Both the position numbers and the translations under genes were made by a program. From Branchiostoma floridae (Eukaryota > Chordata > Leptocardii > Amphioxiformes > Branchiostomatidae), in NCBI RefSeq assembly GCF_000003815.2, contig NC_049990.1, positions 22,480,623 to 22,544,622 on the forward strand: DNA of 64,000 nucleotides. The letters run 5' to 3'. Under the pieces are notes generated by a model. That model was not told the DNA's origin and searched no databases. It was given only the letters and a program-made list of their open reading frames with translations. How positions within the stretch are numbered: position 1 is the stretch's first letter; each line of letters opens with the position of its first letter. Below are positions 11,501 through 21,430 of the stretch, piece after piece.

Positions 11501-14500
11501 ATATGTCAGTAAGGGGTGTAGATATTTCGTAGGCAAACTCTCGTATCAACTTGCCCGTTATTCCATCTGGGCCCGGCGATTTTGTCGTCTTAACTCTCAG
11601 CAGTTTGTGGTACACCTCCCACGGTTGTACGGTGGGGGGAGGGCAGGAAGGGAGGAATGCCGGGAGTTTGGACAGGTCCAGAGGGGGGAGCGACGTTGGG
11701 ATGTCTGAAAACCTCGTGTTGATGATGTTTGCGATGTCGACGTTGTTTTCTGGGTCAACACCATCGACTGGTACCATCATGTCCTTTCTTTGAGTGCCTG
11801 TCAGAACTTTCAGTTCTTTGAACCAAGCGCGTGGGTTTTCTCTTTTCAACTTCTGAATTCTAGTACTGTAGAACAGTTTTCTTGCTCTCTTAATCGCTGT
11901 CTGGATCTTGTTACGGAGTGTTCGCCATACCACCCAGTTCTGTGCCTGAAACGCACGCTGTCGGGACTTGATCGCAGACTTGATCTTCGGGGACATCCAC
12001 GGCTTGTCTTGTACGTGGGTTCTGATGGTCTTGTACGGAAAGTAGGTTTCTATTGCCTGATTTAAAGCTACATAGAGAGCGGAGGTTTTGCTTTGTGTTC
12101 CCTGTGCGCTCAACACCTCTTCCCAATGGTGTGTCGTAATCCACTGGCCGAAGGATCGGATGTTAGAGTCCTTCATTGGTCGTATCCTTCTCTTTGTGGT
12201 CTTGTTCACGACAGCCTGGTGTTTGGGATGGAGTAAAACAATGCTGTGATCGCTGCGCCCCAAGGGCGAGGTTACAGTGGGCGGGTGATAGAAAACATTC
12301 AAGTTGGTGATAATGAGGTCAAGAATAGCCTCGGATCGGGTTGGAACATTAACAATCTGTTGTAGACCATTGCCAGAGCACACCCCTCTCACATCAACAT
12401 GGTTAAAATCACCCATTATCAAATAACCTGCATTATCATATCTGGTTCTTAGATCATCTACCGTATCTAACAGGTGTTGCCTTAAAGCGTCTTCACAAGA
12501 AGATTGTGGCGGTGAATATACAACACACACGATGATAGAGGAAATCTTTCTAGGTAAACGTTTTGGTCGTAACATCAGCCACATACATTCCAGTTCGTCT
12601 GGGACAATGATTGTTGTGATTTGTTGTGCAGCTATATCATCACTTACATACAGAGCGATACCACCACCACGTCTGTTTTCTCTAGATTTCACAAATACAT
12701 TGTACCCATCTACCGCCCAATAGTCTGGGGGAGAGTCACTACTAAACCAGGTTTCAGACACTGCAGCTACCTGGACATTTTCACTTAACAACACAGAATG
12801 AAACTCATCCAACTTGTTTGCCAAAGAACGAGCGTTACATAACATTACAGATGGTACACCGATTTGGCGTGGACTACCTGATTTAGTTTTAGAGTTCTGA
12901 ATGTTCGCAGATGGTTGAAGCGGTACTACCTGTCTTGGTCTGTTCATGACGCTCGCCGCTGTAGCTGTACAAGAAAGTCTATTGTCGATGGGCAGAGCAA
13001 CGGGACAGTTTGTCGATCGGAATGCGCTTTGGTATGCTCTAGGTATGTGCGTAGGGGCGTGGTCAGCAGGTAGTCTTCTTGATGTCGCTGGGTTCGTTTC
13101 ATCCAGTACAGGTTGAAATTCTCCGGCTGTTTTACATATGTGTGGGTGGAGCGGGTTTAAGCCGGGACTGAATGATCCATATTTGCATCTCAATGGTCTA
13201 TTCCCAGTTACTGTAGGGATCCTTCTTATAAAATGCTTACCAGCTTTCGTCCCTCTTGGTCTGTTTCCTTGTTTCCAGAGTCCGAGGTTGAGAAGTTGGT
13301 TCTTGATTTCAGGACTGATCGGGGCAGATGTCTTCTTCAAACGCCACAAGTAATCCAAGGAGTACTGGAAAACAGCTCGTGACCGGGAAGCCATTGTGTT
13401 TGCCGGGATGGTGTCCAAGTGTTATATAAAAACGGTCCAAACTTAAAGAAATCGGGTCCAAACTTGCTCGGAAAGGTTCTGCACGGTCGCCGGAAACATT
13501 CATACATACAAGTTCCCACATACATAGACTAAAATCATAAAAACTTTGAGTATTGCACACATAGTTAAAGGAGCGGGTTTCGTGTGTGGCAGCCCCTATA
13601 AGCGCCACCTAGCTTTATGATTTTCCTTTTCTCATTTCTGTGATCAGTCAACTCAGTCACTTTTCACCTTTTTAATAGAATAAGTTGAAGATGTCTTTAA
13701 CAAACCTCCCTTTCATTTTTCAGGTGCTCCTGGAGTCTGCACCTAAAAACCCCACAAACCCCTATGCAGCCTCCAAGGCAGCTGCGGAGTGTATTGTCAT
13801 GTCCTACTGGGAAGGGTTCAAGGTCAGAGGGCATTGATTATGTAGTAGCTTTAGATAAGAGCTTTTCTATAACGATTGGAGAGGGGGAGTGTAGAACAAA
13901 GTTTGAAAAAAGGGTTTCATAAAGGGTCTATCAGATAGAGACTATTGACCCTTTTATTTGCAATATCAGAAAAGCTATACAGTTGTAGCTTATAATTTTG
14001 CTTCTTTTTCCACCAGGAAGTGCATGTATTTTATTCTCATTTGTCTACTTTGCTTGAGGTAATTTGGATTGATGAACATTATCTTAATATCACAAGAGAT
14101 CAAAATTACCTGTTTTTTTCTTTTATCTTTTTTTTCAGTTCCCTGTGATCATAACAAGAGGTAATAATTCATACGGGCCTCATCAATTTCCAGAAAAGGT
14201 AAAGAAAAAGTTCTCTTCCAAAATCTTCAGTGTGACATTTTTGACTAGCATTTCAGACAAATGCACTTGACACTAATACTAATTTTGTCAGAAAAAAAAT
14301 AAAAAGACTACGTAAGCTGAACTCACAGATTTAGAAAGTTTAAGTGTATTTACTTTAAGTTTCCTACCGGCTACATTCACTTAAAATGATTAAGCTGTTA
14401 TTACTTGTAAAATATATATATATAACATTTAGGCAATAGAATAAAGTGTTATGTCTTATTAATAGCATATAGTAATGTTGTGTCTTACATTCAAGAATGA

Positions 14501-16701
14501 AACCTTTGGTGATTACAACTATGATATTTCAGGTCATTCCAAAGTTTGTGTCTTTGCTGCAAAGGGACAGAAAATGGTAAGAAATGATTTCTAAGTCATG
14601 ATTCCTTTTTGAATCTCATATACTTATACAGAATGTAAAATGAATGCTATCTGAAATTAAACTAAATATTGCACAGAAAACTAAATGACTAGATCAGAAC
14701 AAGAAAACCAATGATATGATCATATGACATAGAGTATACAAGCCAACATTGAGTCAGTGAAATTTGTTACTGTGTTCTGTTGAACTGTTAAACTGTAATT
14801 TCCAACACCTTACCCAAATTTTCACCCATCTAAACTCCAGTCTTTGTCAAGGAATGAGAAATCCACTGCTTCTGTTTCATCGTGGTATACAAATAGATCA
14901 CATGACTTAGTGAACAGTGGATCATAAGTTGCAGAAAGTTGCTGTGTTGTTTCCTTAAGGATTTTATACATCGTTACTAATGATGGTCATTTCTTCAGCT
15001 GTGTCTATGGCAACAGCCAGCCGTTACGGAACTACCTTTACGTGACGGACGCGGCGGAAGCGTTCCTCACGATCCTGGAGAAAGGGCAGGATGGTGAAAT
15101 CTACAACATCGGCACGGACTTCGCAATCTCCAATCTGGAGTTGGCCAAGCTCCTCATCAGAAAGGTTGTGCTAAATAAAAACTAGCCATGTTGTATTGTA
15201 GCCAGTAAGGCCAGGTTGACTTGATTAAATAGATGACATCTTCTTGGAACCCTAAAACTGATGTATGTATAAATATAGAATTGATGCTAACAGGCAAATG
15301 AAAAAAAAACAAAGTTTTGGCAAAAAAAAAATATTTTCATGTTTATACCCTAGCTTTATCTGTAATATTATGACTGTCATGCATGTTAAATGTTTCTTTT
15401 AATAAACTATGTTACATCAAGGATCATGCTTTCAAGAGGTAACATGCATCCAGGCATCCTTTGGATGCACTGTTGTAAAAATGATTAGAAATTGGACCCC
15501 CTACTTTTAGGCAAAAAAATCCTAGCTAAAAGCCTAGTATTCATACCAAAGATATCTGAAGTTGGTATAAATTTTCCATAAGATACAGAATAATATCAAT
15601 GGATGTACTTCATTCCCACCACAGTTAAGACATGTGACTACAGAAGAAGAGGTGCAGAGGTGGATAGAGCACACACCAGATAGGTAAGCATATGTACATT
15701 TTTGTATATTGTATGTGGAGCAAATTTGAAGAGCTTAGCTCAAGAATTTTGAGTCTTACTGATAGGAAAAGAAATATTCTGTGATACTGCTATTTCCTTG
15801 ATGCTGATTGGATGTCATCTGCAAGGTTTCCTGAATGTGTCTTATTCCATAATCTGATTGGATATCAACTCAGCAAAACAGCCTTGTCCTCAATGCTGAT
15901 TGGTGGACTACTGCCGTGGCTTACACCAATTTTCCCTTGTCCTTGGTGCTGAATTGTTGGTTCTGCACACAGCTCTCCAAGACTTTATTGTCCTTGGTTC
16001 TGATTGGCTATCGTGAAAATTAACTTGGGAGTCTCAAACTCTTTTACTGGCTTAAATTGTTGTATAATGTTGTTTTGACGTAGTCCTGAAGATATCATTT
16101 CAGTCTGTATAAGCAAAACTGTTGTAGTAAGGTGTTAATTTTAGTCATAGTACAGTAAACGAAGGCACAGGAAGTCATACGGGAGCTATATTTTCCAGAC
16201 CGTTCCATGACCAACAGTACCGCATTGACAGCACGAAACTCAAGCAGCTGGGCTGGGAGCCCAAGGTATCATGGGAAGAGGGGCTAGAAAGGACAAGTAA
16301 GTAGCAAATCTAAATTAATAGGTCTGTGTGGGATTTCAGAGATGTTTGTAAAATTGATGAGATGTTTTTTGTAATCATCCATTGTATCAATAAGGACATC
16401 ACTCAATTTGAAAAACTAAGTATGAGCATTTTGTGCATGCGATTAAGATAAATGCTGAATGGATGGTGAAAAGAAAATCTGAGGGAGGAAAATGTTGAAA
16501 ACATAAGGTTAGAAATTAACTGTGAACATGGCTGGAACTTTGTTGAATGTGTTATAATATAAAGAAAAAAATATATCTGCTTGACTTCCAGTTGCCTGGT
16601 ATTCCAAGCACTTCCATAACTGGACAACAGCTGAACAGGCGCTACAACCCTTCAGCAATGGAACGTCCAAATATCAGAACTCTGCAAGTGCTGGACAATA
16701 A
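5591..16701 (+). CDS. TGDS: dTDP-D-glucose 4,6-dehydratase family protein (TGDS), complete, 12 exons, 371 aa
   Basis: Exons: 5591-5700, 7994-8060, 8344-8412, 8577-8667, 9092-9234, 13724-13822, 14139-14198, 14533-14576, 14999-15164, 15625-15683, 16199-16296, 16592-16701. All use GT/AG sites with consistent phases and total 1116 nt. The protein is an extended short-chain dehydrogenase/reductase: the NAD-binding glycine motif GGAGFIAS spans exons 1-2, FAAQSHVD is in exon 4, VSTDEVYGG (the Thr-Asp-Glu active-site motif of nucleotide-sugar 4,6-dehydratases) is in exon 5, and the catalytic YxxxK is YAASK in exon 6. The C-terminal part holds [11 protein letters not shown] and the substrate-side segment. 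Human TGDS is 350 aa; this one is slightly longer at both ends. The family removes water from a nucleotide-activated hexose; the physiological substrate in animals is not settled. Intron 5 (about 4.5 kb) is swollen by a non-LTR retrotransposon and intron 1 by MITEs and a minisatellite. Confidence 0.95.
5804..6280. mobile_element. 477-bp TIR element, copy 1
   Basis: The element starts with AGGTCTCAGAACACAGT and ends with the inverted form of AGGTCTCATAACACAGT, giving 17-bp terminal inverted repeats. It lies in TGDS intron 1. It contains a 60-codon open stretch, identical in copy 2, that resembles nothing I recognise. No clear target-site duplication is visible. Confidence 0.75.
6787..7263. mobile_element. 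477-bp TIR element, copy 2
   Basis: This is a direct repeat of 5804-6280 with the same length and the same termini. The only differences I see are a few substitutions (for example near 6806 and 7126). The near identity implies recent insertion, tandem duplication or gene conversion. The 506 bp between the copies is unique apart from a short G run near 6580. Confidence 0.8.
7366..7765 (+). repeat. 33-bp minisatellite in TGDS intron 1
   Basis: About eleven tandem copies of a 33-bp unit built around CCAATCCAGATTTCCCTGAC followed by a C run (six or seven C). Length variants come from the C run. Both strands are open over most of the array, which produces spurious repetitive ORFs; it lies inside an intron and is not coding. 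Confidence 0.9.
9538..9632. repeat. long hairpin in TGDS intron 5
   Basis: The left arm GAAATACAACACGGCGTATT is followed, about 25 bp after the arm ends, by a reverse-complement arm ending TCGTGTTGTATTC; the arms are about 33 bp with a few mismatches. It could be the core of a foldback element or of a larger decayed MITE spanning roughly 9270-9640. Confidence 0.5.
10188..13418 (-). CDS. endonuclease-reverse transcriptase of non-LTR retrotransposon
   Basis: The ORF is 1076 codons, about 93 of them masked by the gap. Residues 190-420 form an endonuclease domain: the start [11 protein letters not shown], then [24 protein letters not shown] and the terminal SDHSIV. Residues 630-920 form the reverse transcriptase, with [39 protein letters not shown] and the catalytic box as FVDDLN rather than the commoner YADD or FADD. 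This combination fits the CR1 superfamily, possibly a Crack/Daphne-like lineage. An upstream N-terminal region of about 190 residues, rich in basic residues, may represent the tail of ORF1 or a leader. The C-terminus past the gap is in frame. Unlike TGDS, this ORF has no introns, and it is on the opposite strand. Confidence 0.9.
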   Translation of the reverse strand: MDTIPANTMASRSRAVFQYSLDYLWRLKKTSAPISPEIKNQLLNLGLWKQGNRPRGTKAGKHFIRRIPTVTGNRPLRCKYGSFSPGLNPLHPHICKTAGEFQPVLDETNPATSRRLPADHAPTHIPRAYQSAFRSTNCPVALPIDNRLSCTATAASVMNRPRQVVPLQPSANIQNSKTKSGSPRQIGVPSVMLCNARSLANKLDEFHSVLLSENVQVAAVSETWFSSDSPPDYWAVDGYNVFVKSRENRRGGGIALYVSDDIAAQQITTIIVPDELECMWLMLRPKRLPRKISSIIVCVVYSPPQSSCEDALRQHLLDTVDDLRTRYDNAGYLIMGDFNHVDVRGVCSGNGLQQIVNVPTRSEAILDLIITNLNVFYHPPTVTSPLGRSDHSIVLLHPKHQAVVNKTTKRRIRPMKDSNIRSFGQWITTHHWEEVLSAQGTQSKTSALYVALNQAIETYFPYKTIRTHVQDKPWMSPKIKSAIKSRQRAFQAQNWVVWRTLRNKIQTAIKRARKLFYSTRIQKLKRENPRAWFKELKVLTGTQRKDMMVPVDGVDPENNVDIANIINTRFSDIPTSLPPLDLSKLPAFLPSCPPPTVQPWEVYHKLLRVKTTKSPGPDGITGKLIREFAYEISTPLTDIFNTSLREGVVPQQWKEAVVVPLPKTRPPSIDQLRPVSLTSLLAKVCEDFIVSWVLQDINRSISTSQFGCLKGRSTTHCLVNLANQLYRTADKQGTCSTWVLTDFSKAFDLVDHTVAMRHLLEIGVRPEVIPWIASFHEGRTQRTRYRGALSHTKRLTCGLAQGTKLGPIVFIAHVNELPSIVASPSWAFVDDLNLVESRLLSQPPNIQDDLDHLSGWTEDNSMKLNPGKCKAMVICFSRIPPPPPVLNINGHQLTVVKVAKCLGVTFQDDLRWDTHVXXXXXXXXXXXXXXXXXXXXXXXXXXXXXXXXXXXXXXXXXXXXXXXXXXXXXXXXXXXXXXXXXXXXXXXXXXXXXXXXXXXXXXXXXXXXXXELCVKFARNVLTRDLYRDWLPQSRGDVSGRETRNGNKLDYMPVRTKRFKTSPIPYLTNLLNEHVLK
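10391..10668. other. assembly gap (278 N)
   Basis: A run of N inside the retrotransposon ORF. The size keeps the flanking frames joined as one ORF, but the true length is unknown. Confidence 1.
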
Positions 16702-18688
16702 CACAGAAATGTACTATTCTTATAGCTGTGTTTGTAACTATGAAGCTTTTGTAACTGAGAAAGATTTTATTCAGCACTAAGATACTTCTTACTTGCAGTG
16801 ATTTTTATTTTTTGTCAAAGCTGCGGTGTTTACAACAATGATAAGATTTTTAAACCAAAGTGAAAGTACGTAAAAGTTTTAATAAGAAGCATCTAATTTA
16901 TTCACCTAAAAACATGGTCAGAGTAACTGCTCATTTGAAGTCTATGTTCTAATTGATCAGTTGTTTTGTACCTAATTAAGTTAGGGTGTTGAGTAAAACA
17001 AAAACTGTGACTTATTTTTGGTGCCTTCATAACAAGAAAAAGCAGTGGCCTTGAACTGAGCTTGGTAAATTGCATTGTTAAGGTAAAGAAAGAATGTATG
17101 CTTCTAATTGAACTGAATATTATAGATAGATGTATGCATGTCATATTTCTAAGGGCTATAACATGTACATATATTTTTACTAAGCACAAACTTTATTATA
17201 TGCTGCATTCCATTGAATAGTAACAAACATAGCACTAACATGTACATGTAAATGTGATGAATCACTGATGATGCATGTTTTTCAATATATTTTTATAAGG
17301 CTACACAATCACTACTTCTCAAATATTTTTGAGTATTGTTTTAGCAAGAAGATAACAAAAATTGAGGGTTGGGAGAAATACTTTCCCTAGTGTTGAGATT
17401 TTAGTTGTTTTTTTTTCTTTTCAAAATGTCGATTAGATTGCTGTGACCAAAGTCCTAGACTTGTACAGTTGCCTTTTTGCCTATCTTACATGTACTTTGT
17501 ATTTCATTCTGTGTGTAACGTTACAGTGTCATAGAGTTTGTATCAGTGTTGGAGGTATGAATTGAGGTATTGTAAATCATCAAATGTTTGCGTTGGTTTT
17601 TCGATGGTCTTTCAGGTGACACTTTTGTAAGGTCACATGCTCTGAGCATTCTGATGAAAATCAGAGGAGTCTCCTTTTTTGGTGGAAAATGGATCATTTT
17701 TCCTAAGGTATAAATCGGCATATGTTGGACTATATTTGTACGATAATTAAACGTTTTTCGACTATTTATATTTCTATATCATATAGAGGCATATATATGT
17801 GTCTCTGTCTTTAGCTGAACAATACTGATCAAACATGGCAGTCAGTGATGGCAGACTTCACCCCTTCTTGCATGCAATGAATATGTCCATGACGTAATCT
17901 ACCATAGACAGACATTAACAGGTACACGTGCTATTATATATAGCTAGCCAGGAATGTAAAGTGAATATCTATAAAAGACTTTTAAGAGATGCCGCTCTCT
18001 CGTTGAAGATAGATAACTACGTACATTGTGTCCACCCTGCTGCACTTAGACTCTATTCCGCTAAGGGCGTGATTTGACGATTCAATTATCGGCGCGAATA
18101 CGGTGTGGCGTGATAGTTGCACCGGTAACGTCATGGTCACGTGTTCAGCCGTTGTCTTGTGCATTACCATGATGGCGGTTATGGAGCTGTCTGTGTAGCT
18201 CACCTGGTAACATTTCCGTGTTAACAACGAGGGCACCACGATCGTCCGACCAAAAATATCGGTGAGTAGGATTATTCTAACACCAATCGCTTCTCGTATT
18301 GACTTATACAGTGAACACTGCATGAATTACACATAGAAGCGTTGAGTCTTTCATTCTTTTAAAGGTAAGGCATTTTTCACTTGCACCCTGCACGTGCCGT
18401 GAATGTACAAAGCAAAAGGTTGATCCTTTCCAGCCCAAGACGTATTGTAGATCTGAGAAATTGCACGCGCCGACTGTTGATTTGGCTACTGTCTGGATAT
18501 CTCGAGACAAAGGGTTTTGAAACAATGCGTGGGCCGGCGTGCCCGTGGATTGCATTATTAATGCACGTACGCTTGATTGATTTAGGCACAAAAAAGAAAA
18601 TCGGAACGCGCCACGCCTACCGAAAAGAATAGTAAATTGTATATTGACATTGATCGTTGTGATAGACGTGATGCAAGTTTATTTTTAA
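16702..18688. other. TGDS 3' flank, no gene seen
   Basis: AT-rich sequence after the TGDS stop codon, probably including its 3' UTR. Short ORFs here have no recognisable features. From about 18000 to 18250 the composition becomes more CG-containing, but I could not connect it to an exon. Confidence 0.5.
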
Positions 18689-18900
18689 CGTTAGTTCACC
18701 TTTTTACGCGGGGTAACTTATATCCGTAGTATCTAAAAGAGGGGTATCTAGGGATATCAATTCGACGGACGGTGGTTCTAAACTGCAACATTTTTTAGAA
18801 ATGCATTTTGAGACCGCCGTCCGTCGACATGATATGCCTGAATACCTTATTTTTAGATACAATATTATATAGGTCACCCCGATTTAGTTCAGCTAGCGTT
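18689..18900. mobile_element. palindromic MITE family F1, copy A
   Basis: This ~210-bp element is nearly a full palindrome. The left end AACGTTAGTTCACC mirrors the right end GTTCAGCTAGCGTT, and inside, GACGGACGGTGGTT mirrors ACCGCCGTCCGTC. The same sequence recurs at 26286, 26607, 44356 and 55126. Confidence 0.85.
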
Positions 18901-19713
18901 AGGGCTGTTGAATAATGGAGTGTGCGACTTTAAACAATTCTGATCAGTTAAAATTAACGTGGGAAACTAAGGCCGGGTTTGCAAACGCGTTTGAGAGTCG
19001 ACTCGCCTTCTTAACTTCTAAAATGACTTGTCTTGCGTCACCCTTCGAGGTGGCTAAAGTCACGACCAGTCCCTGGAAATGGGTATGGAGTACCCTAAAG
19101 GTATATTTACACAGTTGCGTGTCGACGACTCAAACACGCGTATAAAATCCATCCTAAGTGACCAAAAACTTTCAAGTATTTGTTTATCAGTCAACGATCA
19201 AATAGAAGTACAGAAACGCGACTCTAGTAATGTGCAAAGGTAGAGACATGACTCCAGTAATGTACAAAGGTTAATAGTTTGACGTAGAAAATTGCATCAT
19301 CCTAATGTGTGAACGTGTTAAAGTTGTAATGGGTTGCTATGTTTGAATTTACAACACGTGATTCTTTCATACCTTGCTAAGCCCGGCCCGTATTAGCATG
19401 CATGACACGTCAACGTATACATTGGGTCAGTCTTTTACAGAATGTTACAAAATGTTAAATGTATGAGACATTTAATACAGGAAAATTGTTCTGAAACACT
19501 CCTTACTGCAAACACCACACATTGTCGCCTCATATGCAAAATTAAAGTTTAAAATCCTACATAAACCACACGCCATTGGCATGTTCATATTAATGAAGGA
19601 AGACCTTTACTGCACATTTTTGCCCCACTGGGCTAAGTACAGGTCACACGGTAACAATCAAATATACTACGGTAACAATGGGAACAATCCTACACATCTA
19701 TATATGCAGATGT
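18901..19713. other. no gene seen
   Basis: A 76-codon open frame at 18915-19145 has no recognisable motif and no clear splice context. Nothing else is supported here. Confidence 0.4.
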
Positions 19714-19895
19714 GCTAGTCTCCAAGAAGACCCAACGGTGCCTTAGAGATATTATCGAAGCTGGTAAAGGAGTATAGCCGGCCAAAGGGAGATATCCGGC
19801 TAAGGGAGTCAAACGGGCACCTGGTGCCGTTATACATGTCCCTTGCCAACTTTGATACTATTTCTAAGGCACCGTAGGGTCTGCTTGGAGACTAG
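19714..19895. mobile_element. MITE with ~38-bp terminal inverted repeats
   Basis: The left end CTAGTCTCCAAGAAGACCC and the right end mirror each other over about 38 bp (GGGTCTGCTTGGAGACTAG). The flanks are ATGTG on both sides, a plausible 5-bp target-site duplication. The 105-bp interior contains no ORF. Confidence 0.8.
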
Positions 19896-20276
19896 ATGTG
19901 CGTCTAATCTAATCTATTGTAAGGCATTCGACTTCCTCTCGCTTCTTGGTAATTGCATAAATGTAGCTAGCTGTATGGTTGGTTCGAGTTGGTTTATCAA
20001 AAGCTGATCAGGAATATAAATTTCTATTTCAGGTATCTGAAGTGGGGATATTTACTTAACACATGGTCAAATATGCTCCTATCGCTATACAGTCAAAGAC
20101 GTGTACGACTGATCTTTCAACCGTTCGAGTGGGGTACCCGTTACGTAAGTCATGTGGCTGACAAAACAAGAAAGCTTTTAAAAAAAGCTGGCCGGGGCGC
20201 ATTTGGAAGGACTACCTCAAAATTTCATGTTGTGTTCCAGTAAAATGTGCATCATTATTAAACTAGAAGTTTATAT

Positions 20277-21125
20277 CTAAAATCTATGGGAAGTTGGCTG
20301 GAAACCTTTGTTCACTGGTATAATTGGATTTTCCGGCGTACTTTTGTGGGCGGAATTGTATCCCTTGTGTGCGCTGTGTGCCGGATATAAAAATCGTAAA
20401 AGAAACTCCGGTGCGAGACCACAGCCAAAGGCGGGAAGAGGTCCCGGATGTGCATTGTCGTTCATAATGTGTATACCAGTAGGTTCAACTGATAAGAAAA
20501 CATTTTCTGCTTGTACTGGGACAACCTCAAAATTGCATGTTGTGTTCCAGTTAAGTTGTTGCAAGAATGAAACTAGATTGCTGTTTGAACTGTGCATGCT
20601 TAAAGTAGAAGTGCCATGGCTATCTGGCAATGCTGTTATGGGACTTCTGGCATGTGAGTCATAAACAAAATACTTGTTATCAGCGTGCAACAATGCTACT
20701 GTTGAACCAGTTATTCCATGTGCTGTTATGAAAAGACAAGTGTTGGATTCAGCAAATGCTGCTTCTAGGGCTTTCTTTAAGGTGTAATAAGGATAGACTG
20801 CTTCTGTGGCAAATATGTCTCCAGTGTAAGACTCTTTTATTGATACACGTACAGTATTGTTGTAAAGTTGCAAATAGTCTGGAATATCATCAACGGAGAG
20901 GAACTCCACACCAGATCTTAGTGATGGTTTTATGTAGGTGTATAGTGCATCTCCTTGAAAAAGTACACCATCAAGGTCTGTACTTGTCCAGGTAATTGCT
21001 TGTCTGCAAGTACTGTGGTTAACAACTGCCATTAAAGCATTTGCAGTGCATTGTTTGCCTCTATTATCTCCACTGAAAATGATGTCACCTTGGTGGTATT
21101 TTCCCGATAAAATAGATTCACACAT
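20277..21125 (-). CDS. C76-like / OTU-like cysteine protease ORF, probably from a mobile element
   Basis: An uninterrupted 282-codon ORF. It begins with GDNRGKQCTANALMAVV, with the likely catalytic Cys at residue 26, and has FVYDSHARS with Asp156 and His158, which gives the Cys / Asp-x-His layout of the peptidase C76 (tegument-type deubiquitinase/deneddylase) fold. Between these are LDGVLFQGDALY, SVDDIPDYL and LFITAHG, in the spacing typical of such domains found in animal genomes beside helicase-bearing mobile elements. No helicase or Rep domain is visible nearby, so this may be a fragment of a larger element or a captured domain. The last 70 residues are low in recognisable features. A 42-bp minisatellite lies just upstream of the start codon. 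No introns and no signal peptide are apparent. Activity is inferred only from the retained residues. Confidence 0.6.
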   Translation of the reverse strand: MCESILSGKYHQGDIIFSGDNRGKQCTANALMAVVNHSTCRQAITWTSTDLDGVLFQGDALYTYIKPSLRSGVEFLSVDDIPDYLQLYNNTVRVSIKESYTGDIFATEAVYPYYTLKKALEAAFAESNTCLFITAHGITGSTVALLHADNKYFVYDSHARSPITALPDSHGTSTLSMHSSNSNLVSFLQQLNWNTTCNFEVVPVQAENVFLSVEPTGIHIMNDNAHPGPLPAFGCGLAPEFLLRFLYPAHSAHKGYNSAHKSTPENPIIPVNKGFQPTSHRF

Positions 21126-21171
21126 TGTTCACAATATATGTGTTCTTTGCTTGACTTTATTTGCACAATGC

Positions 21172-21430
21172 ACAGTGCTCAGTGGCACGATTGAGTCTGG
21201 TGTGTGCAAAATGCACAGTGCTCAATGGCACGATTGGTCTGGTGTGTGCAAAATGCACAGTGCTCAATGGCACGATAGGTCTGGTGTGTGCAAAATGCAC
21301 AGTGCTCAATGGCACGATAGGTCTGGTGTGTGCAAAATGCACAGTGCTCAGTGGCACAATTGGTCTGGTGTGTGCAAAATGCAGTGCTCAGTGGCACGAT
21401 TGAGTCTGGTATGTGCAAAATGCACAGTGA
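21172..21430. repeat. 42-bp minisatellite
   Basis: Six full and one partial tandem copies of a 42-bp unit containing AAAATGCACAGTGCTCAATG and GCACGATAGGTCTGGTGTG. The array is open in several frames because 42 is divisible by three, so the ORFs across it are artefacts of the repeat. It lies immediately upstream of the protease-like ORF. Confidence 0.92.

Larger units (their letters stand above)
9978..13600 (-). mobile_element. CR1-superfamily non-LTR retrotransposon in TGDS intron 5
   Basis: A single large ORF with apurinic-type endonuclease and reverse transcriptase domains lies antisense to TGDS. The 3' end on the minus strand is probably near 9978, where a short TTATTA-type simple repeat is seen; the 5' end is approximate. 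A gap (10391-10668) removes the region after the reverse transcriptase core. Because the frame is otherwise open, the insertion looks recent. Confidence 0.85.
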
